From positions 1-64,000 of the forward strand of contig NZ_PCPR01000014.1 of NCBI RefSeq assembly GCF_002979775.1: a DNA stretch of 64,000 nt. Direction: 5' to 3'. The stretch comes from Arthrobacter sp. MYb23 (GTDB taxonomy: Bacteria; Actinomycetota; Actinomycetes; Actinomycetales; Micrococcaceae). Positions 18,850 to 27,135 of this stretch are shown piece by piece. Each line of letters starts with the position of its first letter. The stretch's first letter is position 1. The position numbers and the translations under genes were made by a program. The notes below the pieces were generated by a model. The model saw only the letters and a list, made by a program, of their open reading frames with translations, did not search any database and was not told where the DNA came from.

Positions 18850-18917
18850 GAGTTCGCCGGAACGCTGCGGGGTCGCCGGAACATTCCGGCGAGCTCGACG
18901 CATTCCGGCGATCTCGG
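18850..18917. repeat. Nested TCGCCGGAA inverted repeats
   Basis: An inner palindrome TCGCCGGAACATTCCGGCGA (18873-18892) is flanked by CGAGTTCGCCGGAACGC (18849-18865) and its near-complement just downstream (15 of 17 match). The four TCGCCGGAA units alternate in orientation. The structure could form a cruciform and may end transcription of the GNAT-AAA gene before LtrA. Confidence 0.6.
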
Positions 18918-18950
18918 CGAGGAGGCATGGGCAGCGGTAATCTTTGAGCC

Positions 18951-20195
18951 ATGTCCTCGAATCCCCTTCGCCATGCACTTTCCCGCATGGGCGGCCGCGA
19001 TCCCCACGAAAAGCACCGGACAGCAACTCCGCTTGAGCTGTTCTTCGACCTGACCTTTGTTATTGCCTTCGGTGTTGCCGGCAGCCAGTTCGCCCATGCC
19101 GTGGCGGAGGCGCATTTTTGGCCGGGTCTCCTAGCCTTCTCCTTCGCCATGTTCGCCGTCATCTGGGCGTGGATCAACTTCACGTGGTTCGCGAGCGCCT
19201 ACGACACTGATGACTGGGTCTTCCGGGTAGTCACCATGATCCAGATGGTGGGTGTGCTGATCCTGGCTATGGGCATCGAGCCGATGTTTCACTCGATCAT
19301 CGAAGGCAAGCACGTGGACAACGTCACCATGGTCCTTGGCTACATCGTCATGCGGTTGGCCCTGATCTTCCAGTGGCTGCGGGCGGCCCGCCAGGATCCC
19401 GAACGACGCGAGACCTGTTTGCGTTACGCGAAGTACGTGGGGATCGTCCAAATTGGATGGGTTGCTGTGCTGGTGGTGGATGCGAACGTCCTCACCACCT
19501 TCCTTATCGCTGCGCCACTGTTCATCATGGAGATGGCGGCACCGTACTTCGCCGAACGGAAGATCCGGACGCCCTGGCATGCGCATCACATCGCTGAAAG
19601 ATACGGCCTGCTGGCCATCATTGCCCTGGGTGAATGCCTGATCGGTGCCATCGAAACCCTGCGGGCGATCGTGGCTACCCACAGTTGGTCAGTGGATGCC
19701 GCGCTGGTTGGTTTGAGCGGTACCGGACTGGCCTTCGCCATGTGGTGGATCTATTTCATCCTGCCCTCCGGCCCTGCGCTCCACGTCCAGCGGCACCGTT
19801 CATGGGTGTTCGGGTACGGGCACATGCCCATCTTTGCGGCCATTGCCGCCACAGGTGCAGGCCTGCACGTTGCTGCCTACTTCATCGATCACGAGGCACA
19901 TATCCCGGCTGCTGCTGCCGTGGCGTCAATCGCCATCCCGGTCATCCTGTTCAAGGCCTCGCTCACCACCCTTTACGGGCTCATGCTGGGTCCGGACCGC
20001 GAGCTTCTGTTGAGCTCCACTCTGGTGGTGCTCGGCTTAGCCGCAAGCATCGCCATGGCCGCAGCGGGTGTGTCCGTTCCGGTGTGCATGCTGGAAATGA
20101 TGCTTGTCCTTGGCCTGTCCATCGCATACGACGAACGACGAGGCCACAAAGGCCGGGCAGCGGCACTCCGTCGGCTGGAAACCGCCGCGGGCTAG
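18951..20195 (+). CDS. Low temperature requirement A (LtrA) family membrane protein
   Basis: The 414-residue protein has about 11-12 membrane segments and opens with the family motif TPLELFFDLTFVIAFG, then WINFTWFASAYDTDDW, HHIAERYGLLAIIALGE and FAMWWIYF, all typical of the LtrA family named from Listeria. The biochemical role of the family is unclear. It is a single gene between the inverted repeats and a convergent HD-domain gene. Confidence 0.9.
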   Translation: MSSNPLRHALSRMGGRDPHEKHRTATPLELFFDLTFVIAFGVAGSQFAHAVAEAHFWPGLLAFSFAMFAVIWAWINFTWFASAYDTDDWVFRVVTMIQMVGVLILAMGIEPMFHSIIEGKHVDNVTMVLGYIVMRLALIFQWLRAARQDPERRETCLRYAKYVGIVQIGWVAVLVVDANVLTTFLIAAPLFIMEMAAPYFAERKIRTPWHAHHIAERYGLLAIIALGECLIGAIETLRAIVATHSWSVDAALVGLSGTGLAFAMWWIYFILPSGPALHVQRHRSWVFGYGHMPIFAAIAATGAGLHVAAYFIDHEAHIPAAAAVASIAIPVILFKASLTTLYGLMLGPDRELLLSSTLVVLGLAASIAMAAAGVSVPVCMLEMMLVLGLSIAYDERRGHKGRAAALRRLETAAG

Positions 20196-20284
20196 GCATT
20201 CCCGTGTGTTGCGGGGCCCGCTCTGCGCCCCACATCCCCCCCCTCCAGACACGCAGAGCAGGCCTCACAACGGGTGGCCAGGGG

Positions 20285-20821
20285 CTACTCGGGAACGATC
20301 TCGTCCAACTCCCGGATCAGGTAGGGGTTGATCCGCTCCAGGATCATCCGGACCTCTTCGCGCGGCACTGCCGTGTACAGCACAGGACGGGCATCGGCGT
20401 AGCGGGTTACCGGAGGCTTGTCCGGCCACTTTTCCGCAAGCGCTTTGACTCTTTCCGGCAGGGAGTTGTGGGCGTTGTCCGCGATTTTCACCAACGTTGC
20501 GTCGTGGTCCTCCGCAACGAAGCGGATACCGGCGTCGTAATCATCCGGGTCATCATGGAAACGACGGGTAACGCGCTCAATGATGTCTACCGCACGCTCC
20601 GAGACTCCCATTTCCAGCAGGGCTTGCCGGGTGATGGGCGTATCTTCGGCGATGTCGTGAAGGTAGCCAGCGATCTGGATGTCTTCATCAAAGTCGGCGA
20701 GCGCATCGCCCACGGCCAGAACGTGCTCCCGGTACGGCCGTTTGAGCTTGTCCTTCTGCCGGTTGTGAGCCACCTCGGCCAAAACCTGGGCTGTTTCTAC
20801 GGTAAAGCGTGGTTCGGTCAT
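20285..20821 (-). CDS. HD-domain phosphohydrolase resembling a small alarmone hydrolase
   Basis: The 178-residue single-domain HD protein has the arrangement of the RelA/SpoT (MESH1-like) hydrolase domain: His33 in YREHVLAV, HD at 55-56 followed by the ED pair (LHDIAEDT), and VKIADNAHN. This suggests Mn-dependent hydrolysis of (p)ppGpp or a related nucleotide, but no synthetase or regulatory domain is attached and other HD substrates are possible. ATG 20821 is preceded by GGAGG. The gene stands alone. Confidence 0.7.
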   Translation of the reverse strand: MTEPRFTVETAQVLAEVAHNRQKDKLKRPYREHVLAVGDALADFDEDIQIAGYLHDIAEDTPITRQALLEMGVSERAVDIIERVTRRFHDDPDDYDAGIRFVAEDHDATLVKIADNAHNSLPERVKALAEKWPDKPPVTRYADARPVLYTAVPREEVRMILERINPYLIRELDEIVPE

Positions 20822-20959
20822 GCTGGCCTCCGGCTTGAAGAGGGACCGGCGGGGATCGGTCCTCCCCTTCAGGCTATCCGCTGTTCCGGACCCTGAAACA
20901 CCGGACTCCTTTCCCAGCCAATCCTGCCCGTCCTACCCGGACTTCCCGTCAAGCCTGCT

Positions 20960-21751
20960 CTACCAGTCCTGAACTGCGCGCGCAGCGATGGCAACGGTGA
21001 CGGCCCTGGGCAAGCGCTGCGCGAAGCCTGCAGCGACGCGGTTGACCCAACCGGAGACCACACTGCCCGGAGTGTCCTTGCGATCCAGAGCCTTCAGCGC
21101 GGTTCCCACAACCTGCGCGGAGGTCTGCATCTTGCCAACGGCTGCGGACTCGCCGCCAAGGACCTCGAAGAACTCGGTGCGGGTCGCACCGGGGCAAAGG
21201 GCCAGGACGTTGAGCCCGGAGTTTTTGGTTTCGTGTGCCACGGCTTCGGTGAAGCTCAGGACGAAGGCCTTGGTGGCGCCGTAAACGGCCATGCCGGGAA
21301 TGGGCTGGAAAGCGGCAGTGCTGGCGACATTCAGCAGCGCGCCTTTTCCGGAGGCGAGCAAACCGGGCAGGAAGGCACGGGTGATATCCACGAGGGCGGC
21401 CACATTCAAGGAAATCTCAGAGGCAATGGTGTCCTGGTCTTCGTCCACCAACGGACCGTGGGTAGCGAATCCTGCGTTGTTGATCAGGGTGTCCACGGTG
21501 ATTCCCCGGCCGGACAGTTCGCTGAAGAGTTCGCGTCCAACTCCTGCACGGCCCAGGTCCATGGGCAGCACGGTAACGGTGACACCGTGCTGGGAGCGCA
21601 AGTCGTGAGCCAACTCCTCGAGACGGTCTGCACGCCTGGCCACAAGGACAAGGTTGGAGCCCCGGGCAGCAAATTTTGCGGCGAACTCGGCACCGAGGCC
21701 GGAGCTGGCACCGGTGATGAGTGCAGTGGTACCTGCGTAGGTCATGGTCAT
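20960..21751 (-). CDS. Short-chain dehydrogenase/reductase
   Basis: A 263-residue classical SDR of the DltE/YqjQ-like group: TGASSGLG near the N-terminus, VARRADRLEEL, NNAGFAT, the catalytic Ser in NVASTAAF, and YGATK with LCPGATRT. The substrate is unknown. It diverges from a TetR gene, and the promoter between them carries a palindrome, so the TetR protein probably controls it. Confidence 0.85.
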   Translation of the reverse strand: MTMTYAGTTALITGASSGLGAEFAAKFAARGSNLVLVARRADRLEELAHDLRSQHGVTVTVLPMDLGRAGVGRELFSELSGRGITVDTLINNAGFATHGPLVDEDQDTIASEISLNVAALVDITRAFLPGLLASGKGALLNVASTAAFQPIPGMAVYGATKAFVLSFTEAVAHETKNSGLNVLALCPGATRTEFFEVLGGESAAVGKMQTSAQVVGTALKALDRKDTPGSVVSGWVNRVAAGFAQRLPRAVTVAIAARAVQDW

Positions 21752-21791
21752 TGGTGGATCCCATCGGTTGAGGCGTATCTAATGTTGTCGC

Positions 21792-21847
21792 TGTCTACAT
21801 GGTAGGCAGTGACTACTTTGTTGTCAATGACTACATTGGCATAGACT
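21792..21847. promoter_or_regulatory. Divergent SDR/TetR promoter with palindromic operator
   Basis: Minus strand: TTGACA (21826-21821), 17 nt, TACCAT (21803-21798). The palindrome TGTCTACATGGTAGGCA (21792-21808) covers this -10. Plus strand: TTGTCA (21821-21826) and TAGACT (21842-21847), which is 6 nt from the TetR ATG with no ribosome site, so the TetR mRNA is probably leaderless. Two TGACTAC direct repeats lie between. Confidence 0.6.
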
Positions 21848-21853
21848 TGAGCC

Positions 21854-22483
21854 ATGACTGACCAGCCCTACCACCACGGCAAACTTCGGGAAGCCCTCCT
21901 GGAACGCGCCGTGGAAACCATCGAAGAGGCCGGCGTGGAGGGACTATCCCTGCGGCAGCTGGCCCGCGACGTGAACGTCAGCCATGGCGCCCCGGCCAAG
22001 CACTTCCGCGACAAGCAGGCCCTGATCGACGCCGTGGCACTGGCCGGCTTTGAATCAATGAACCGGCTCATCCAAGGTGCCGCCCAGTCCGGCGAAGACC
22101 TTCGCGGCCGCTTCGTCAGTGTTGGGAAAGCGTACGTCGACTTCGCAGTTGAGCATCCCGCCCTGCTGACGGTGATGTACTCCACCAAGCACCACCCTGA
22201 TTCCAGTGATGAGCTGCGAAACACCGGAGTGCAAGGGATACACCTTGCCCAAGCCATGATCGCCGAAGCGCAGGAGGCCGGCGTCCTGGCTGCCGGCAAC
22301 CCCGAAACCTTGGCCATGGTGTGCTTCGTCAGCCTTCATGGCACAGCCCTTCTCGCGGCTGGCGGGCAGTTGGACGGAAATTCAGTGGAAGACGTCATCA
22401 CCGCTACCACCGACACCTTATGGGCGGGAATGGCCGCCGGAGTCCCGGCCGCACAACTTCCCCCAACAGTTCAGCTCCACTAA
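21854..22483 (+). CDS. TetR-family transcriptional regulator
   Basis: The 209-residue protein has an N-terminal helix-turn-helix (YHHGKLREALLERAVETIEE, then LSLRQLARDVNVSHGAPAKHFRDK) and a helical ligand domain of the WHG/TetR_C type. It is transcribed divergently from the SDR gene and probably represses it in the absence of a small ligand. The start is a leaderless ATG. Confidence 0.85.
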   Translation: MTDQPYHHGKLREALLERAVETIEEAGVEGLSLRQLARDVNVSHGAPAKHFRDKQALIDAVALAGFESMNRLIQGAAQSGEDLRGRFVSVGKAYVDFAVEHPALLTVMYSTKHHPDSSDELRNTGVQGIHLAQAMIAEAQEAGVLAAGNPETLAMVCFVSLHGTALLAAGGQLDGNSVEDVITATTDTLWAGMAAGVPAAQLPPTVQLH

Positions 22484-22554
22484 GCGGTTCAGCAACCCTA
22501 CGCAGTTCAGCAACCCTACGCAGTTCAGCAACCCTACGCAGTTCAGCAACACTA
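22483..22554. repeat. Four tandem copies of an 18-bp unit
   Basis: The unit CGCAGTTCAGCAACCCTA occurs four times head to tail (22483-22500, 22501-22518, 22519-22536, 22537-22554), with small changes in the first and last. The array fills the gap between two convergent genes, and the CTA of the last copy is the stop codon of the serine hydrolase. It is a minisatellite-like tract likely to vary in copy number. Confidence 0.85.
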
Positions 22555-23670
22555 TGCCGCGAAGCCAGCAATCACTTCCCTGACGGCCGAACTCAGCCGG
22601 AAGTTGCGGCACCCCACTCCCCCGGGCTCCGCCGTCTGAGGCACGTACCCAAAGCCGAGTTCATACACGGGGTCCGCGAAGCCCAAAGATGCGCTGGCGC
22701 CGTCGTGCCCGAACGCGCGGTAACTGCCGAATGGCATCCGCGTGTGGGACTTCATGAAAACGGTGCCGAAGCAGCCCGTCTCGCCAAACACGCGGTCGAT
22801 CCCGAAGACCTGCTCAGCGGAAACGCTCCGGATGGTCTCCTCCGTCAGAAGGGGAGGGATCGCGGGTTCACCTTCCAACCCGGTCAGCGCCGCCGCATAG
22901 ATCCTCGCCATGCCATCCGCGCTGGCCACGCCCGCCGCCGAGCTCAGCCCAGCGGCCCGGACTTCCCGGATGTTGGGAAGATCAAGGACATCGCCGACGG
23001 CCGCGTTGGCAGCCAGGCCGACGTGGCTGGCCGGGTCCACCCATGGCCATGAGGGATCGGCCGCCCAGCGGAAGGGCTCAAAGCGGCCCTCTTCGGAATC
23101 GGGCAGTCCCAGGTAGAAGTGAGCACCGGTCACCGCGCGGATCCGCTGCTCAAAAATCTCCTGCAGCGTGGAACCAGTGATGCGGCGGCACAGCTCTTCC
23201 ATGAAGATGCCGATAGTCAGCGCGTGATATCCGAAGGCCACTCCGGGCTTCCACAGCGGCGGAAGTTGCGCGAGCTTGGCGGCTGCGAGCTCGGAGTTGT
23301 TGACTTCGTGAAGGGTCAGTCCGCCTTCCACTCCAAGGAGCCCGGCCTGGTGCGAAAGGAGCTGGGCAACCGTGACGGAAGACTTGCCCTCAGCGCCGAA
23401 TTCGGGCCAGTACTTGACCACTTCCGCGTCAAGATCCAACTGGCCGTCCTGGACGAGCAACGCCATGACCAGGCCTGCCATGCCTTTGGAACACGAGAAG
23501 ACTCCTGTGACGGAATCGGGGCGGATGTGCGGACCGCCGCTGAGGTCCAGCACTTTAACGCCGCGGTGGTATGCCGCAACTTGCGCGGAGTAGTCAGGAT
23601 CCTGCTCGAGAAAACGGCCGAAGAGCTCGGCGACGGGTTCGAAACCTGGGGCGATCAGCTGTGACTGCAT
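22552..23670 (-). CDS. Serine hydrolase, class C beta-lactamase/family VIII esterase type
   Basis: A 372-residue beta-lactamase-fold protein with the catalytic SxxK in FSCSKG (near residue 60) and a Tyr motif near residue 150 (GYHALTIG). The C-terminus reads FGHDGASASLGFADP, the HxG equivalent of such esterases. No signal peptide is visible, so it is probably a cytoplasmic esterase or transpeptidase-like hydrolase rather than an antibiotic resistance enzyme. The stop codon lies inside the 18-bp repeat tract. Confidence 0.85.
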   Translation of the reverse strand: MQSQLIAPGFEPVAELFGRFLEQDPDYSAQVAAYHRGVKVLDLSGGPHIRPDSVTGVFSCSKGMAGLVMALLVQDGQLDLDAEVVKYWPEFGAEGKSSVTVAQLLSHQAGLLGVEGGLTLHEVNNSELAAAKLAQLPPLWKPGVAFGYHALTIGIFMEELCRRITGSTLQEIFEQRIRAVTGAHFYLGLPDSEEGRFEPFRWAADPSWPWVDPASHVGLAANAAVGDVLDLPNIREVRAAGLSSAAGVASADGMARIYAAALTGLEGEPAIPPLLTEETIRSVSAEQVFGIDRVFGETGCFGTVFMKSHTRMPFGSYRAFGHDGASASLGFADPVYELGFGYVPQTAEPGGVGCRNFRLSSAVREVIAGFAA

Positions 23671-23695
23671 CCAGACAGCCTACGCGGCGGTTGGT

Positions 23696-24583
23696 TCAAG
23701 CCCGGGGAGTTTTCCACACCCAGGGCTCCTTCGGCACGTTCTTCGGCGTGAAGTGGGGCAGGGCATCCTGCACACTTCCGTCGGGCAGGTCGAGGGACTC
23801 AAGGATCAGGTCACGTACGCGTTCGGCGGGAATTCCGACGGCGGCGAGGTCGCCCAGCGTGACGGCACCGTCGCGCTTCGCCAGCCTGACGCCGTCGTGG
23901 TTCACCACCAGCGGAACGTGCGCGTATTCAGGTATCTGCAGCCCCAGCAACGTCGCCAAATATGCCTGCCTCGGGGTGGACGGGAGGAGGTCATCGCCCC
24001 GCACCACCTGGTCAATTCCCTGGGCGGCGTCGTCAACAACCACAGCGAGGTTATAGGCCGTGACACCATCGTTTCGGCGAAGCACAAAGTCATCCACCAC
24101 ACCCACATACTGGCCATGTAACTGGTCCTCAACACCCCACTCCGAAACCTCGGAGCGAAGGCGGATGGAAGCGGGACGCGTCGCACGCCGGATCTCGCGT
24201 TCGGCGTGCGAAAGCCGCCGGCATGTCCCCGGATAGGCGCCCTGCGGCGCATGCGGAGCGGACGGCGCTTCCTGGATCTCGCGCCGCGTACAGAAGCACT
24301 CATAGGTGCGCCCTTCGGCGCTCAGACGCTTAATAGCTGCGGCGTACAGCTCCGCGCGCTCGGTCTGGCGTACGACGGCGTCCTCCCAGCTGACGCCGAC
24401 GGCTTGCAGATCGCGGAGCTGCCCCGCCTCGGCACCGGACCGGGCGCGGTCCAGGTCCTCGACGCGCAGCAGGAATTTCCGGCCGCTGGACTTCGCGAAG
24501 AGCCAGGCGAGAATTGCGGTGCGAAGGTTGCCGACGTGCAATTCGCCGGAGGGGCTCGGGGCGAAGCGGCCAGCAGAAGTCAT
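23696..24583 (-). CDS. gluQ: Glutamyl-Q tRNA(Asp) synthetase
   Basis: The 295-residue protein resembles the catalytic half of GluRS without an anticodon-binding domain. It has the class I HxGN motif (ELHVGNLRTAI), zinc ligands CFC and a later Cys in GTCRRL, and the KMSKS-like RLAKRDGA. It attaches glutamate to queuosine at position 34 of tRNA-Asp. It ends 26 nt from the start of the serine hydrolase, which may be co-transcribed. Confidence 0.92.
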   Translation of the reverse strand: MTSAGRFAPSPSGELHVGNLRTAILAWLFAKSSGRKFLLRVEDLDRARSGAEAGQLRDLQAVGVSWEDAVVRQTERAELYAAAIKRLSAEGRTYECFCTRREIQEAPSAPHAPQGAYPGTCRRLSHAEREIRRATRPASIRLRSEVSEWGVEDQLHGQYVGVVDDFVLRRNDGVTAYNLAVVVDDAAQGIDQVVRGDDLLPSTPRQAYLATLLGLQIPEYAHVPLVVNHDGVRLAKRDGAVTLGDLAAVGIPAERVRDLILESLDLPDGSVQDALPHFTPKNVPKEPWVWKTPRA

Positions 24584-24989
24584 GATCCAAGCCTATGCGG
24601 CGGACAGGAGGGGCCGGGGCAGAACGGCCGGCAACGCCCGCCAGGCAACCGTGCCAGCAGAAATCGCCGGCAAAAGTCGCCAGCAACCACAAGAGCCCCT
24701 CAGCTACCGCAACGATCCGGTAGCTCAGGGGCTCTTGCTGTGACGCCCGGGTGAACGGGCGGGTGCAGAATGACAATGCTGTGAACAAGAGTCAATCAGC
24801 GGCTGCTTCCTTGCGGGAAACCTGTGCAGGGCTCCGGGTGGTGTGCCGGGGTCCTGGTGCCTGCGGGTTCCGGCGGTAGCCTTGGCCTGCTTCGTTGTCA
24901 CCATTTGAGCAGGAGACATACAGTTGGTGCAACGGACATCATAATGATTGGTCGATCTGACTAGTCTGACGCGAAAACTTAGTCAGGAA
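24584..24989. other. Intergenic stretch between gluQ and an Lrp gene
   Basis: About 400 bases hold one strong hairpin (24690-24737) and no convincing gene. A 64-codon minus-strand frame (24919-24725) ends by the hairpin, but it lacks a ribosome site and looks compositional. I see no tRNA. Confidence 0.5.
24690..24737. terminator. Strong hairpin in the gluQ upstream gap
   Basis: CAAGAGCCCCT (24690-24700) pairs with AGGGGCTCTTG (24727-24737). The stem continues inward through CAGCTACCG/CGGTAGCTC with one mismatch, about 19 bp in all. No gene clearly reads into it, so it might end an unannotated small RNA. Confidence 0.6.
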
Positions 24990-25457
24990 GTGGTCACTTT
25001 GCAGGAACTCGACGCCACGGACCGCCGGATCCTCGCCGCTTTGGACGAGGATCCCCGGGTGCCCATCATGGTGCTTGCCCAGAAGCTGCACCTTGCTCGG
25101 GGAACAGTTCAGTCGCGCCTGGAACGAATGACGGCGTCCGGAGCCCTCCGGCCCAACAGCAGCCGCGTCCTGCCATCGGCTTTGGGGCGTGGCGTGGCTG
25201 CCGCCGTCAGCGCTGAATTGGACCAAAGCCACCTGAACGAGGCCATCGCCGCCTTGCGGGAGATCCCCGAAGTCCTTGAATGCCACGCCCCCGCCGGTGA
25301 TACCGACCTCATTATTAGAGTGGTGGCCAAGAGTCCGGACGATCTCTACCGGGTATCGGAAGAGATTCGCCTATGCCCCGGGATCGTGCGCACGTCCACC
25401 AGCATGTTCCTCCGGGAAGTCATCCCGTACCGAACCACCGGCCTACTGGCCGAATAA
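24990..25457 (+). CDS. Lrp/AsnC-family transcriptional regulator
   Basis: An N-terminal helix-turn-helix (LDATDRRILAALDEDPRVPI, then ARGTVQSRLERM) is followed by the RAM ligand domain ending CPGIVRTSTSMFLREVIPYR. The start is unsettled: GTG 24990 is given, TTG 24999 has the best spacing from AGGAAG (24985-24990), and TTG 24948 would add 14 residues. It is convergent with a second Lrp-family gene 7 nt away. The target is not evident locally. Confidence 0.85.
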   Translation: MVTLQELDATDRRILAALDEDPRVPIMVLAQKLHLARGTVQSRLERMTASGALRPNSSRVLPSALGRGVAAAVSAELDQSHLNEAIAALREIPEVLECHAPAGDTDLIIRVVAKSPDDLYRVSEEIRLCPGIVRTSTSMFLREVIPYRTTGLLAE

Positions 25458-25464
25458 AGAAGGC

Positions 25465-25920
25465 CTAGACCGGCGGTCCGATGTTGGTTTTCAGGTTCTT
25501 CATCACCAGCGTTGAGGTGAGCCGTTCCACCGCGGGGAGCGCCGCCAGTTCGTCGTCGTAGAACCGTTGATACGCGGGCAGGTCCGCGGCAATGACCTTA
25601 AGCAGGTAATCCGGGGACCCAAAAAGCCGCTGCGCCTCCACGATGTTGGGGCTTGCTGTGACACGCTCCTCAAACTCCGCCATGATGGTGCGTTCCACCT
25701 GCTTGAGGGTGACAAAAACAATCGCTTCGAAACCCAGCCCCACAGCCGCAGGATCGATGTCTGCACGGTAGCCGCGGATCACCCCCGAGGACTCCAGATC
25801 GCGGAGACGCCGATGGCATGGAGCCACCGTCAAGCCCACCTTCGAGGCAAGAGCCGTGGCAGTCATCCGGCCGTCTTCTCTGAGGTGGCGCAAAATACTT
25901 CTATCAATTCCGTCGATCAC
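25465..25920 (-). CDS. Lrp/AsnC-family regulator of the adjacent LysE exporter
   Basis: The 151-residue protein has the Lrp helix-turn-helix (IDRSILRHLREDGRMTATAL, VAPCHRRLRDLESSGVIRGY) and a RAM domain with GSPDYLLKVIAADL. It diverges from a LysE-type exporter across about 100 nt, the usual layout for an amino-acid-sensing Lrp activator of an efflux gene (compare BkdR, DecR or LysG systems). The ligand is probably an exported amino acid (inference). Confidence 0.87.
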   Translation of the reverse strand: MIDGIDRSILRHLREDGRMTATALASKVGLTVAPCHRRLRDLESSGVIRGYRADIDPAAVGLGFEAIVFVTLKQVERTIMAEFEERVTASPNIVEAQRLFGSPDYLLKVIAADLPAYQRFYDDELAALPAVERLTSTLVMKNLKTNIGPPV

Positions 25921-26023
25921 GCAATAATCTTACCCAGAAGACCGGATAGCGGGCTAAAAATGGGAACACTTATGGGCTGATTTTCCCTAGAGTTTTCCTA
26001 CCACCTAGCCCTGGAGAGAAAAC

Positions 26024-26671
26024 GTGAACCCGCAGCTGTTCCTGGCCTTCATGATTGTTGCCGTCAGCTTGGCGTGCACGCCCGGCGTCGACTGGGCCTA
26101 CTCGATTTCGGCCGGGCTCAAGCAACGCAGCTTCGTCCCCGCCGTCGCCGGGCTGTGCAGCGGATATGTGATCCATACCTTGCTGATGGCGGCTGGGTTG
26201 GCGGCCCTGCTTGCTGGAGTTCCGGGACTATTGGGGTGGCTGACCATCGCGGGAGCCGCCTACCTGCTGTGGCTCGGCGTGGCTACCATCCGCTCCTGGC
26301 GAGGCGCGAGCTTCAGTGCGGAAGGCGGCGTCGTGCAGTCCGATAACCAGCTCCGCACGTTCCTTCAGGGCATGGGCACCAGCGGTATCAATCCCAAGGG
26401 CCTGCTTTTCTTCGTGGCGCTGGTGCCACAGTTCGTGAGCCCCGAGGCAGCACTGCCCGTTCCGGTCCAGTCGGGCCTATTGGGCCTGACTTTCGTTGTC
26501 CTTGCCGGGGTGGTCTACACGGCCGTCGCATTGACGTCCAGGAAGCTGCTGGCTTCCCGGCCCGGCGCCGCCCGCGTGGTGACCCTGGTCAGCGGGATCA
26601 TCATGATCGGGTTGGGGACAGTGCTGCTGTCGGAGCAACTCCTACCGCTTCTACAGCCGGCGGGAGCTTAG
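26024..26671 (+). CDS. LysE/RhtB-family amino-acid exporter
   Basis: The 215-residue inner-membrane protein has about six hydrophobic segments. The LysE-family signature TPGVDWAYSISAGLKQR lies after the first segment, with NPKGLLFFVALVPQFV in the middle. It should export an amino acid or related metabolite by proton exchange. GTG at 26024 follows GGAGAG. The divergent Lrp gene is its likely regulator. Confidence 0.88.
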   Translation: MNPQLFLAFMIVAVSLACTPGVDWAYSISAGLKQRSFVPAVAGLCSGYVIHTLLMAAGLAALLAGVPGLLGWLTIAGAAYLLWLGVATIRSWRGASFSAEGGVVQSDNQLRTFLQGMGTSGINPKGLLFFVALVPQFVSPEAALPVPVQSGLLGLTFVVLAGVVYTAVALTSRKLLASRPGAARVVTLVSGIIMIGLGTVLLSEQLLPLLQPAGA

Positions 26672-27135
26672 GCGGCAAGCAGTTCATCCAACCGCTCGTA
26701 TCCTTCGATCACGCCGTAGTCCATCCCCGTGGCCAAAGCCATGTCCCGAGCTTCAACGGAGGGGTAGACCTCGTGGGCTGACATCCGCGTCCTGCCATCG
26801 ATTTCCTCGAAGGTGGTGGTGCTGATGACCACCTGGTTGGGTGCGCCCTCGAACTCGATGGTCTGAATGATCAGGGCGTCGGATTCAACGGTGTGGAAAA
26901 CGCCGCGGAAGCCGTACATCCCGCTGTCGTCACCGCTTTCGTAGCGCCAACTGCCGCCTGTGGAGGCGTTGTACTCGGTAATTTTGGTCGTCGTGCTGCG
27001 CGGGCCCAGCCACTTGGCCAGGAGGTCCGGGTCAACATGGGCTTTGAAAACTGCACTGACGGGAGCGTCGAACTCGCGGACCGTGTCAACGAACGGCACG
27101 CCACTATCAGCGGTGATGGTTGTTGGATTGCTCAT
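26668..27135 (-). CDS. SRPBCC (AHSA1-type) domain protein
   Basis: The 155-residue START-like fold protein has VREFDAPVSAVFKAHVDPDLLAKWLGP, GGSWRYES and FHTVESDALIIQTIEFEG, typical of AHSA1/CalC-like proteins, which bind hydrophobic ligands. Its start overlaps the stop of the ArsR gene by 4 nt, an arrangement common in actinobacteria. The ligand is unknown. Confidence 0.85.
   Translation of the reverse strand: MSNPTTITADSGVPFVDTVREFDAPVSAVFKAHVDPDLLAKWLGPRSTTTKITEYNASTGGSWRYESGDDSGMYGFRGVFHTVESDALIIQTIEFEGAPNQVVISTTTFEEIDGRTRMSAHEVYPSVEARDMALATGMDYGVIEGYERLDELLAA

Noticed and set aside
22552..23670. Beta-lactamase resistance gene
   Set aside because: SxxK is present, but there is no signal peptide and the motif set fits cytosolic family VIII esterases and related serine hydrolases better.
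24725..24919. 64-codon minus-strand gene in the gluQ-Lrp gap
   Set aside because: No ribosome site, no recognisable domain, and composition typical of chance open frames in GC-rich DNA.
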